The notes beneath the pieces are model-generated. The model did no database searches and had not been told where the DNA came from. It saw only the letters and a program-made list of their open reading frames with translations. From JAJNBA01 sp035696925 (GTDB lineage Bacteria > Actinomycetota > UBA4738 > HRBIN12): a DNA stretch of 16,664 nt. Location of the stretch: contig DASSDW010000045.1 in assembly GCA_035696925.1 (NCBI GenBank), forward strand, positions 1 through 16,664, in the 5' to 3' direction. Positions 1-6,818 of this stretch are shown here, piece by piece (the stretch's first letter is position 1; every line of letters starts with the position of its first letter). The position numbers and the translations under genes were made by a program.

Positions 1-198
1 TCCGGTGCCCGAGGAGGTCATCAGCAGGACGTCCGCGCGATCGGTGCGGTACAGCTCCTTCAGGCGGGAGGTCACGTCGCGCATCAAGCGACCGAAGCCG
101 GGCCCTCGGTGGTACACGAGCGGGCTCCCTTGGGCGAGGAGGACTTCCGGCGGGATCGGGGTGGGTCCGGGCGCCAGGATGATCTCGGGCCTGTCCAT
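1..198 (-). CDS. Class V PLP-dependent aminotransferase, N-terminal fragment (alanine/serine-glyoxylate type)
   Basis: This is the first 66 codons of a minus-strand gene cut by the left edge of the window. The protein begins MDRPEIILAPGPTPIPPEVL, then has a YHRGPGF segment and ends in LLMTSSGTG. The GPTP-x-P-x-EV opening, the HR-x-x-x-F segment and the SGTG turn are typical of the aspartate-aminotransferase-fold class V family (alanine-glyoxylate or serine-glyoxylate aminotransferase and relatives). These enzymes transfer amino groups with pyridoxal phosphate in the cytoplasm. The SGTG turn normally helps bind the cofactor phosphate; the PLP lysine lies outside the window. The ATG is preceded by AGGAGA about six bases upstream, which fixes the start. 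The gene is divergent from the ABC exporter operon. The substrate cannot be decided from this fragment; a role in serine or glyoxylate metabolism is an inference. Confidence 0.8.
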   Translation of the reverse strand, partial: MDRPEIILAPGPTPIPPEVLLAQGSPLVYHRGPGFGRLMRDVTSRLKELYRTDRADVLLMTSSGTG

Positions 199-281
199 GC
201 GGTCTCCTGTCGTGTCGGCGGGGCCTCTCTCGCCCGTCTGGGTGACGGAGCCGCCACGGCTCACGACGGGGCTCCGCACGC

Positions 282-309
282 AGCGTAACAAGCGGGTAGG
301 TGAGGGCAA
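282..309 (-). promoter_or_regulatory. Candidate promoter for the aminotransferase gene
   Basis: Read on the minus strand, TTGCCC (309-304) is followed after 16 bases by TACGCT (287-282). This fits a sigma70-type promoter with the loose TANNNT -10 box common in actinobacteria. It would give a leader of roughly 75 bases before the ATG at 198. That leader contains a perfect 6-base stem with a 3-base loop at 248-262 (GAGCCG/CGGCTC). There is no T-run beside the stem, so it does not look like a terminator. The call rests on motif match only. Confidence 0.35.
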
Positions 310-365
310 GGTTCCGACAGTCCGTTGAACCGGCAAGGAACCGCAGGTCCGTATCATCGTTCGGA

Positions 366-386
366 CGGGGCCCTGACCGGGCCCCG
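366..386 (+). promoter_or_regulatory. Strong stem-loop at the ribosome binding site of the exporter permease
   Basis: CGGGGCCC at 366-373 and GGGCCCCG at 379-386 are perfect reverse complements separated by a 5-base loop (TGACC). All eight pairs are G-C. The last base of the stem touches the GAGGT ribosome binding site (386-390), which lies six bases before the ATG at 396. If transcription starts upstream, this hairpin would sit at the translation start and could dampen ribosome loading. No T-run follows, so an intrinsic terminator is unlikely. The rest of the 197-base gap (199-395) holds a GGTTCC/GGAACC inverted repeat (310-315 and 337-342) and a possible TATCAT -10 box at 352-357 with no well-spaced -35. 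Confidence 0.4.
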
Positions 387-395
387 AGGTGCGTC

Positions 396-3300
396 ATGGC
401 GACCCTTCGATTCCTGTTGAAGCGCTTCGCGGCTCAGCGGCTGCTGGGCCTCGCCGTCGTGGTCACGCTCGCCTTCTCTGTGGGGGTGCTCGTAGCCGGT
501 CCGATCTACGCGGAGGCGGCACGAGAGGCGATCCTGTCGTCCGAGCTCGCCGGCGCCGCACCCACCGTCAAGAACGCCCGGTTCCAGGTGTTCGGGGACG
601 ACTCGTTCGACTGGGCCGCCGCCGACGGCGTCATCAACGACCGGATCGACTCGCTACCTCTGCTCGACAGCGTGCGGCAGGGCCTGGCCACGGTCCGTCT
701 CGGCTCGCCGGCGGGTCCGTCCGTCACGATCCTCGCGCGCGAGCGACTCGCGGAGCACCTGGATATCCGCGGAGAGCCACCGGGTGAGGGCGAGGTGGTG
801 CTCCACTCCGGCGTGGCACAGCTCCTCGGTGTCCGCACGGGCGAACAGCTCGCGGTGATCGGACCCACGGGGGAGCGGATCTCGCTCTCGATCGTCGGGA
901 CGTACGTCAGCCCGGAGGGCAACGACCCCTACTGGTTCGGCTCGCAGAGCCCGTTCCCGGCCCCCGACTCGACGCAGCCGCAGCCGGCGCTGGTGGGCAT
1001 CGACACCATCGTTCGCGCCACCCAGGAGATCGAGCTCACGACCCAGTACTCGTGGGACGCGTTCCTGGACCTCGCCGGCGTTCCGTTCGAGCAGGTCTCA
1101 CGCGTTCCAGACGACATCGGTCGGATCTTCTCGAGCCTGCAGGGTGAGACCGAGCTCGGTCTCAGCTCGATCACGTTGGTCTCGGGGCTCGACACGTTGC
1201 TCGAGATCGTCCGACAGCGGATCGCCGACCTCGCGGTCCCGATCCTGCTGGTGGTGTTCCAGATCGGGGCCGTCACGCTCGCCGTGCTCGCCGGGGTGGG
1301 TGCCCTCGCGCTCACACGCCAAGCCTTCGAGCTCGCCGTGCTCCACAGTCGCGGTTTCCGCCGCGGCCTGCTCCTCGTGGCGCAGGCGACCCAGGCGGTC
1401 TTCGTCGCGATCGTCGCGTTCCCGCTCGGGCTCCTCCTGGGGATGGGCTTGGCGGCGCTGGCGAGCACGGCTAACGGGCCCGATCTGCCCGGGGTGAGCT
1501 TCCCGATCCGCCTGAACGCCGCCGGGCAGCAGTTGGGCCTGGTCGCCGCGGTGATCGGCTGCATCATCCTGATCGGCCTGTCGATGCCCTACGTCTCGCG
1601 GACGATCCTCGAGGAGCGACGCGCGGCATCCCGCGAGGACCGGCCGCTCCTCGCGCGGGTGCCGGTGGAGCTGTTCGTCCTGCCGCTCGGCGTGTTCGCG
1701 TTCCTCCAGCTGCGGTCGGGAGCGGGTCCCGAGGCCGGATCGGGCGAGGTCGATCCCCTGATCCTCGTGGCGCCCACCCTGCTCCTGTTCGGCGGATCCT
1801 TCCTCGCCCTCCGGCTCCTCCTGCTCGTCTTCCGCGCGCTCGACACGCGGATCGGCAGGACCCGGCATCTCTCGCGCTACCTCGCCGGCAGGCGCGTCGG
1901 GCGATCCCCTGGGACGGGCTTCGCCGCCGCGCTGCTGCTCCTGCTCTCGATGGGCCTCCTGGTCGTGTCGACGTCGTACCGAGCGATCGTGCTGCGCAAC
2001 CACGAGGACGCCGCGCACGCCCAGGTGGGCGCGGATTGGCGGATCGACGTGAACCCTCCCGACGACGTCCTGTCCGTGATCGAGAGGATGCCCCCGCTCA
2101 CCACCGCCGTCGTGCGCACGGAGCCGCGGCTCGAGAGCGGCACGTTCAACCTCCCCCCGATCGCGCTCGGGATCGACCCCGAGCGACACGCGGCGGCGGG
2201 TTGGTGGCGCGAGGACTTCTCCGAGACGCCACTGCCGGAGATCATGCGCCGGCTCCGGACTCCTCCGTTCGGCATGACCTTGCCGGCGCCGACGTCCACG
2301 CTCACGCTGGAGATCGAGTCGAGCGAGGACGTCCGGAACCTCCGGATCGCGGCGACCGGGGTGAACGCCGACGGCTTCGTGCGCACCGCTCCGCTCCAGC
2401 CGGTGGAGCCCGGGCTCGCCCGCTACGAGCTGGACCTGGATGCCGCCGTCCGTCTGTTCTCGATCACGATCCATCGGACGTCGCTGGATTCCCCGGACGA
2501 GGTGACGTTCGAGGTTCGGACGATCGAGGCCGACGGAGAAGCGATCTCCCTGGAGGGATGGGACCCGCTCACGTGGCGCGGGAGCGCCGGATCCGTGGAG
2601 CCGGAAGGCGCCGGGGTCCGCTACGACATGGAATCGGGCGCCTCCGACGTGATCGGAGGCATCGTCCCGAGCTCCGATCCCCTGCCGGTCTTGGTCTCCC
2701 CCGGCATCGCCTCGGCGGACGGCCCGATCTTCCCCGCGACCCTCGGCGGACAGGAACTGGAGCTGGACCCGGTGGCGGGAGCGCTGCAGTTCCCCTCGAT
2801 GATCCCCAACGCCCCGTTCATCGTGCTGTCCGGACCTGCCCTCCTCGAACGAGCCGCCGCGGTCCCCGAGCCTGGCCTCGTCCTGAACGAGGTGTGGGCC
2901 GAAGGGGATCGCGACCCGATCCCGCTGCTCCGCGCCGACGGTCTGATCCCCGGATCGGTGGCCCGGACGGCGCCGATCGAGGGGTTCCTCGCGCAGCTCC
3001 CGCAGAGCCTCGCCCTGGGGATGAACTTCGTGGCGGCGGCGGGAGGCGCGGGACTCGTGGTCGTGGGGGTCGCGGCCGGGCTGTACTTCGCACAGCGCCG
3101 CCGTGACTACGAGTTCGCCGCGCTCCGGGCGATGGGGACCGCGCCCGGACAGATCGTCCGGACGCTCGCCCTCGAGCAGGTGCTGCTCCTGGGGTTCGCG
3201 GTCGTCGCAGGACTCGGACTGGGCTACCTGCTGCTCCGTCTGATGATGCCGTACGTGGGACCGAGCCTCTCGGTCGCGTATCCCCCGCCGGTGTTCCTGA

Positions 3301-3428
3301 TGGACTGGACGTCGCTCGGGATCGCGCTCGCGGCGATCCTCGGCTCGACCGCGATCGCGCTGGCGCTGTCCTCACGCGCGCTGCTGCGGGCGTCGGTGAC
3401 CGGCGTGCTCCGAGGGGAGGCCGAGTGA
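396..3428 (+). CDS. FtsX/MacB-type ABC exporter permease, large two-module form
   Basis: The 1010-residue membrane protein looks like the permease of a type VII ABC system. These systems do not move small solutes through a classical channel; they couple cytoplasmic ATP hydrolysis to work outside the membrane, such as lipoprotein, peptide or cell-wall enzyme handling. About ten hydrophobic segments are visible, near residues 16-36, 281-303, 325-352, 380-400, 424-440, 455-480, 509-528, 876-900, 925-950 and 967-995. Two large non-membrane stretches, about 37-280 and 530-875, fit MacB-like extracellular domains, so the chain looks like two fused FtsX-type modules. The segment RRRDYEFAALRAMG (about 900-915) is the usual FtsX coupling region; an equivalent, RQAFELAVLHSRGF, follows segment 2. 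The start is the ATG with GAGGT six bases upstream rather than an upstream in-frame codon at 300. The stop overlaps the next gene (GTGA). The substrate is unknown. Confidence 0.88.
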   Translation: MATLRFLLKRFAAQRLLGLAVVVTLAFSVGVLVAGPIYAEAAREAILSSELAGAAPTVKNARFQVFGDDSFDWAAADGVINDRIDSLPLLDSVRQGLATVRLGSPAGPSVTILARERLAEHLDIRGEPPGEGEVVLHSGVAQLLGVRTGEQLAVIGPTGERISLSIVGTYVSPEGNDPYWFGSQSPFPAPDSTQPQPALVGIDTIVRATQEIELTTQYSWDAFLDLAGVPFEQVSRVPDDIGRIFSSLQGETELGLSSITLVSGLDTLLEIVRQRIADLAVPILLVVFQIGAVTLAVLAGVGALALTRQAFELAVLHSRGFRRGLLLVAQATQAVFVAIVAFPLGLLLGMGLAALASTANGPDLPGVSFPIRLNAAGQQLGLVAAVIGCIILIGLSMPYVSRTILEERRAASREDRPLLARVPVELFVLPLGVFAFLQLRSGAGPEAGSGEVDPLILVAPTLLLFGGSFLALRLLLLVFRALDTRIGRTRHLSRYLAGRRVGRSPGTGFAAALLLLLSMGLLVVSTSYRAIVLRNHEDAAHAQVGADWRIDVNPPDDVLSVIERMPPLTTAVVRTEPRLESGTFNLPPIALGIDPERHAAAGWWREDFSETPLPEIMRRLRTPPFGMTLPAPTSTLTLEIESSEDVRNLRIAATGVNADGFVRTAPLQPVEPGLARYELDLDAAVRLFSITIHRTSLDSPDEVTFEVRTIEADGEAISLEGWDPLTWRGSAGSVEPEGAGVRYDMESGASDVIGGIVPSSDPLPVLVSPGIASADGPIFPATLGGQELELDPVAGALQFPSMIPNAPFIVLSGPALLERAAAVPEPGLVLNEVWAEGDRDPIPLLRADGLIPGSVARTAPIEGFLAQLPQSLALGMNFVAAAGGAGLVVVGVAAGLYFAQRRRDYEFAALRAMGTAPGQIVRTLALEQVLLLGFAVVAGLGLGYLLLRLMMPYVGPSLSVAYPPPVFLMDWTSLGIALAAILGSTAIALALSSRALLRASVTGVLRGEAE

Positions 3429-4294
3429 CGGAGAACGTCGTCAGCGCGGAGCGCTACCGGCCGGAAGGCGCGGACGCGCTCGTCCGTCTCCGTCACGCGT
3501 ACAAGGTCTACCGCGTGGGCGACATGGGGGTCGTGGCGCTCGCGGGCGTCGACCTCGACGTGATGCCGGGCGAGTTCCTCACCGTCGTCGGCCCGAGCGG
3601 CGCGGGCAAGTCCACGATCCTGAACCTGGTGGGAGGGCTGGACCGGGCGTCGGCCGGGATCGTCGAGGTGGAAGGGCGCGATCTGGGGCTCCTCGAGGAT
3701 CAGGAACTCACCGAGTACCGAGCCGAACGCATCGGCTTCGTGTGGCAGGGCACGGCACGCAACCTCGTGCCGTACCTCTCGGTGCGGGAGAACATCCGGT
3801 TGCCCGCCACCGTGCGCCGGACGCAGGTGGCGAAGAAGCACGACGTCGACGGACTGCTCGATCTGGTCGGGCTCCGCGACCGTGCGAAGCACACGCCGGG
3901 CATGCTCTCCGGCGGCGAGCAGCAACGGGTGGCGATCGCGGCCGCGCTGTCCAACACCCCCTCGATCCTGCTGGCCGACGAGCCGACCGCGGAGCTGGAC
4001 TCCGAGTCCGCGGCTCGGGTCCTCGACGCGTTCCGCGCCGTGAACCGCGAGTTCCACGTCACGATCATCATGGTCACCCACGACCTCGTGGCGGCCCGGC
4101 GAGCCGACCGTCGGATCCGGGTGCGCGACGGACGCGTCCTGCACGAAGGGGTGCCGGTCGACCCCGTTTCCGAAGACGGCCGCGTACGACTGCCCGACGA
4201 GGCGATCGCCGCCATCGGAGGGGTCGACCTCGAAGCAGAGGTCTCCGCCGACGAAGTGCGGCTGCGGCGAAGGAGTGAGACCGGCCATGCCTGA
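3425..4294 (+). CDS. ABC exporter ATP-binding protein 1 (LolD/MacB-like)
   Basis: This 289-residue nucleotide-binding protein belongs to the FtsE/LolD/MacB class. Visible motifs are Walker A GPSGAGKST (56-64), Q-loop Gln108 in an unusual VWQG context, signature LSGGEQQRV (161-169), Walker B ILLADE with catalytic Glu186, D-loop AELD (189-192) and switch His219. All catalytic residues are present, so it should hydrolyse ATP. It carries about 50 extra residues after the core (from about 240), acidic and then Arg-rich, with no recognised domain. It starts at a GTG overlapping the permease stop by four bases, which implies translational coupling. It probably pairs with the next ATPase as a heterodimer under the single fused permease; that pairing is inferred from gene order. 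Confidence 0.9.
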   Translation: MTENVVSAERYRPEGADALVRLRHAYKVYRVGDMGVVALAGVDLDVMPGEFLTVVGPSGAGKSTILNLVGGLDRASAGIVEVEGRDLGLLEDQELTEYRAERIGFVWQGTARNLVPYLSVRENIRLPATVRRTQVAKKHDVDGLLDLVGLRDRAKHTPGMLSGGEQQRVAIAAALSNTPSILLADEPTAELDSESAARVLDAFRAVNREFHVTIIMVTHDLVAARRADRRIRVRDGRVLHEGVPVDPVSEDGRVRLPDEAIAAIGGVDLEAEVSADEVRLRRRSETGHA

Positions 4295-5003
4295 GCCCGC
4301 GCTCGTCGAGGGGATCGACGTCGTCCGCCGGTACCCGGGCACCCAGGGAGTGATCGCGGTGCGAGGTGCCTCCGTCGCGGTTCGGCCGAAGGACTTCGTG
4401 GCGCTGATGGGACCGAGCGGCTCGGGCAAGACGACGTTCCTGGGAGTGCTCGCCGGCCTCGATCCCCCCGATGACGGCGAGGTGAAGTGGAAGGGTCGGC
4501 CGATGTCGTCGATGTCGGGCGACGAGCGTCGCGAGCTCCGGCAGCGCGGCGTCGGCGTCGTGTTCCAGAGCTTCGGGTTGCTCCCGGCGCTCTCCGCCGT
4601 CGAGAACGTGGAGCTGCCGCTCCGCGTGAACGGTGTGGACCTGACGGAGGCGCGCGAGCGCGCGGAGGGATGGCTGCACAGGCTCGGCCTCGAGACGCGG
4701 ATGCACAACCGCACGTACGAGCTGTCGGCCGGGCAGCAGCAGCGTGTCGCGGTGGCGCGCGCCCTGATCCCGGAGCCCGAGATCGTGATGGCCGACGAGC
4801 CCATCGCCGAGGTCGACACCGAGAACGCCGACATCATCCTCGAGGCGCTCTGGGACGTGATCCGGCGCGACGGCGCCGTACTGGCCGCGACGCACAACCC
4901 CGAAGCCCTCCGCTACGCGAACCGCGTGGTGCTGTTCCGCGACGGTGTCGTCGAGCAGGAGGGCACGCCGCAGGAGGTCGCGGGACACCTCACGGTCGAT
5001 TAG
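4287..5003 (+). CDS. ABC exporter ATP-binding protein 2 (LolD/MacB-like)
   Basis: This 238-residue ATPase is the third gene of the exporter operon. Motifs are Walker A GPSGSGKTT (42-50), Q-loop Gln94 in VVFQSFGLLP, signature LSAGQQQRV (146-154), Walker B IVMADE with Glu171, D-loop AEVD (174-177) and switch His203. The signature has Ala-Gly where its partner has Gly-Gly, and the D-loop differs too, so the two ATPases are not recent copies. The ATG at 4287 was chosen because a GGAG lies about 11 bases upstream; an in-frame GTG at 4275 would sit directly on that GGAG. The start overlaps the previous gene's end by eight bases. Length and motif order are normal for the family. No clear intrinsic terminator follows. 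Confidence 0.9.
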   Translation: MPEPALVEGIDVVRRYPGTQGVIAVRGASVAVRPKDFVALMGPSGSGKTTFLGVLAGLDPPDDGEVKWKGRPMSSMSGDERRELRQRGVGVVFQSFGLLPALSAVENVELPLRVNGVDLTEARERAEGWLHRLGLETRMHNRTYELSAGQQQRVAVARALIPEPEIVMADEPIAEVDTENADIILEALWDVIRRDGAVLAATHNPEALRYANRVVLFRDGVVEQEGTPQEVAGHLTVD

Positions 5004-5014
5004 CTCGGTGGCTC

Positions 5015-5033
5015 CTGATCCTTCGATGGTCAG
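5015..5033. terminator. Weak hairpin between convergent operons
   Basis: CTGATCC (5015-5021) and GGTCAG (5028-5033) can pair as a 6-base stem with one bulged T and a 6-base loop. It lies where the exporter operon and the gatB-reductase operon converge. There is no T-run on either strand and the stem is weak, so it is at best a poor terminator. Nothing better was seen in the 26-base gap. Confidence 0.15.
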
Positions 5034-5227
5034 AACCGGAAGGCTTGACTGACGTCCTCGCCTGAGGGGCGGAAGACCTCGCCGTCGACGTCGACCACGC
5101 GAGCTTGACGGCGATGCCGCAGCCTCCCTCGGACCGTTCGAGCGACGGCATCACGGCGCGCTTCGCGGATCCGCTGATGCAGATCGAGATTGCACACGGG
5201 GTGCGTGACGACGGGCGAGCCGAACAC
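5030..5227 (-). CDS. Small hypothetical protein (65 aa), end of the reductase operon
   Basis: This short minus-strand frame begins with GTG directly after the stop codon of the ferredoxin reductase gene. The last reductase codons, which encode its poly-Glu tail, read GAGGAGGA and would act as an excellent ribosome binding site for this GTG. The predicted protein starts MFGSPVVTHPVCNLDLHQRI, is rich in Arg in the middle (REARRDAVARTVRGRLRHRRQ, about 21-41) and ends in QAFRF. No membrane segment or known domain is apparent. Third codon positions are G or C in about three quarters of codons, somewhat lower than in neighbouring genes. Start geometry supports a real gene; the lack of any recognised family argues for caution. 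No function can be assigned. Confidence 0.42.
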   Translation of the reverse strand: MFGSPVVTHPVCNLDLHQRIREARRDAVARTVRGRLRHRRQARVVDVDGEVFRPSGEDVSQAFRF

Positions 5228-6469
5228 CTATTCCTCCTCTTCCTCGACGAGCTTCCGCAGGTCCACGTCGGGATCCGCGAGCGCCGTGGGATCCGGAGCG
5301 CGCTGGGCCTTGATCAGCCCGAACGAGCGGCGGACGTCGCGCTTCCAGTCGAGACTCACCGTGGAACGCAGCACCCCACCATCATCCAACAGGAACGCGC
5401 AGAACGAGCGGTCCTCGAGCGAGCCGCGGACGATCATCCGGTCCCACGTGGGCGCGTAGCCGGCCATCTCGATCTTCGAGTCGTACTGGTCCGACCAGAA
5501 CCAATGCGGATCGTCGAACGCGTCCTCGGACCCCAGCATCGCGTGCGCGGCATGCTCCCCCATCTTCACGGCGTTGTCGTAGTGCTCGACGCGGATCGGG
5601 CCGAACGCGGGATGGTCGTGGAGGGCGACGTCGCCTGACGCGAAGACCCCTGGGATGGACGTCTCCAGCCTCGCGTTCACAGGGATCCCGCCGCCGCGAT
5701 CGAGCCCCGTGCCCGCCACGATCTCGACGACCGGCTCGGTCCCCACGCCGATCACCGCGACGTCTGCGTCGATCGAGACGCCGGCCTCGGTGACGACGCG
5801 CTCGAGGCGGCCATCCCCCTCGAATCGCTCGACCGTGTCGCTGAACAGCATCCTCACCCCGTGATCGCGATGGATCCCCTCGAGCACTCGGCCGATCTCC
5901 GGCCCGAGGATCCGATACAGGGTGGTCTCGAAGACCTCAACGACCGTGACGTCGCACCCGATCGAGCTGAGGGACGCGGCCACCTCTGCTCCGATGAAGC
6001 CCATGCCCACGCACACGACGCGGGCGCCCGAGGTGGCCGCCTCCCTGATGCGCAGGGCGTCGCGGTGATAACGGAGGTCGAACACGCCGGGGAGACCGGC
6101 GCCGGGCACGTCCAGCTTCCTGTTCCGGCTCCCCGTGCTCACGAGGAGGCGGTCGTACGGAAGCCGTTCGCCGCCGGCGAGGACGACCTCGCGGGCGGCC
6201 GTGTCGATCTGCACCGCGCGGGTGCCGAACCGAGCGTCGACGTGCTCCTCGTACCACGCGGCGGGGCGTACCAACGCCTCCTCGAGGGTCGCCTCGCCTC
6301 GGAGGAGCTCCTTCGAGAGTGGCGGCCGCTCGTAGGGCGGCTCGTCCTCGGCCCCGATCAGGTGGAGGCTGCCGTCGTAGCCCTCGTCACGTAAGACCCC
6401 CGCGGCGGTCCCGCCGGCGAGGCTCGCCCCGACGATGACGATGGACCGAGGAGCGTCTCCTTCAGACAC
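5228..6469 (-). CDS. FAD-dependent ferredoxin reductase (oxygenase-type, NAD(P)H)
   Basis: The 413-residue flavoprotein matches the reductases that pass electrons from NAD(P)H to a ferredoxin in multi-component oxygenase systems (BphA4/PuxA/AIF-like fold). An FAD site VIVGASLAGG lies at 11-20, with Ser in place of the second Gly of GxGxxG. An STG turn is at 111-113, a second nucleotide site VGMGFIGAE (154-162) binds NAD(P)H, and the late FAD motif FASGD is at 276-280. The segment WFWSDQYD (323-330) opens the C-terminal reductase domain. It starts at a GTG overlapping the Rieske ferredoxin stop by eight bases, so the two are very likely made together as partners. The C-terminus ends in five Glu residues. 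No oxygenase subunit is encoded in the window, so the final electron acceptor is unknown. Confidence 0.9.
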   Translation of the reverse strand: MSEGDAPRSIVIVGASLAGGTAAGVLRDEGYDGSLHLIGAEDEPPYERPPLSKELLRGEATLEEALVRPAAWYEEHVDARFGTRAVQIDTAAREVVLAGGERLPYDRLLVSTGSRNRKLDVPGAGLPGVFDLRYHRDALRIREAATSGARVVCVGMGFIGAEVAASLSSIGCDVTVVEVFETTLYRILGPEIGRVLEGIHRDHGVRMLFSDTVERFEGDGRLERVVTEAGVSIDADVAVIGVGTEPVVEIVAGTGLDRGGGIPVNARLETSIPGVFASGDVALHDHPAFGPIRVEHYDNAVKMGEHAAHAMLGSEDAFDDPHWFWSDQYDSKIEMAGYAPTWDRMIVRGSLEDRSFCAFLLDDGGVLRSTVSLDWKRDVRRSFGLIKAQRAPDPTALADPDVDLRKLVEEEEE

Positions 6470-6773
6470 CGACCTGGATCTGACCGTCGACCTCGCGGGC
6501 TTCGTAGGTTTCCAGCGCTTCGGTGGCGGGAGGGTTCACGACCTCGCCGGTCTTCATGTCGAACTGGCTGCCGTGGCACTCGCACTCGATCGTCGTGCCG
6601 TCGATCTCGCCGCCCATCGCGAGGTTGCAGTGCCGGTGCGTGCAGATGTCGCTGAACGCGTAGAGCTGGCCGTCCACCCGGGCGACCGCGATCTCCGCGC
6701 CGCTCACGTCGAAGGCCTTCGCCTCCCCCTCGGGAACCTCGTCCGCATCGCCCACCGTCACGAACTCCGCCAT
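6462..6773 (-). CDS. Rieske [2Fe-2S] ferredoxin
   Basis: This 103-residue soluble protein is a Rieske-type ferredoxin of the kind that carries electrons to ring-hydroxylating dioxygenases or related non-haem iron oxygenases. The cluster ligands are clear: Cys44-x-His46 (CTH) and Cys64-x-x-His67 (CECH), followed by GSQFD. Cys49 and Cys66 are extra cysteines close to the cluster. There is no signal peptide or membrane anchor, so it is not a bc1-complex Rieske subunit. A nitrite reductase small subunit is another member of the fold, but the adjacent reductase supports the ferredoxin role. The ATG at 6773 has GGGAGG seven bases upstream, which decides against an in-frame codon at 6797. It follows the transporter gene by 45 bases. 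Confidence 0.9.
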   Translation of the reverse strand: MAEFVTVGDADEVPEGEAKAFDVSGAEIAVARVDGQLYAFSDICTHRHCNLAMGGEIDGTTIECECHGSQFDMKTGEVVNPPATEALETYEAREVDGQIQVGV

Positions 6774-6818
6774 GTCGAGACCTCCCTCTCTCCGCACAGC
6801 GCGGAACAGCGTGTCAGC

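Noticed and set aside
300..395. Upstream start for the permease at 300
   Set aside because: The 32 extra residues are Arg-rich, run through the hairpin and the promoter region, and the ATG at 396 has a proper ribosome binding site.
199..395. Possible riboswitch or attenuator in the divergent gap
   Set aside because: Only two short hairpins are visible (248-262 and 366-386); no conserved aptamer pattern or T-run was recognised.
1098..2474. Minus-strand open frame of 458 codons inside the permease gene
   Set aside because: The permease frame has clear membrane segments and family motifs; the opposite frame is a hydrophilic Arg/Glu/Gln-rich shadow.
6774..6818. Hairpin CCGC/GCGG between the MFS and Rieske genes as a terminator
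   Set aside because: The stem is only four pairs, has no T-run, and the Rieske gene just downstream has a good ribosome binding site consistent with one operon.
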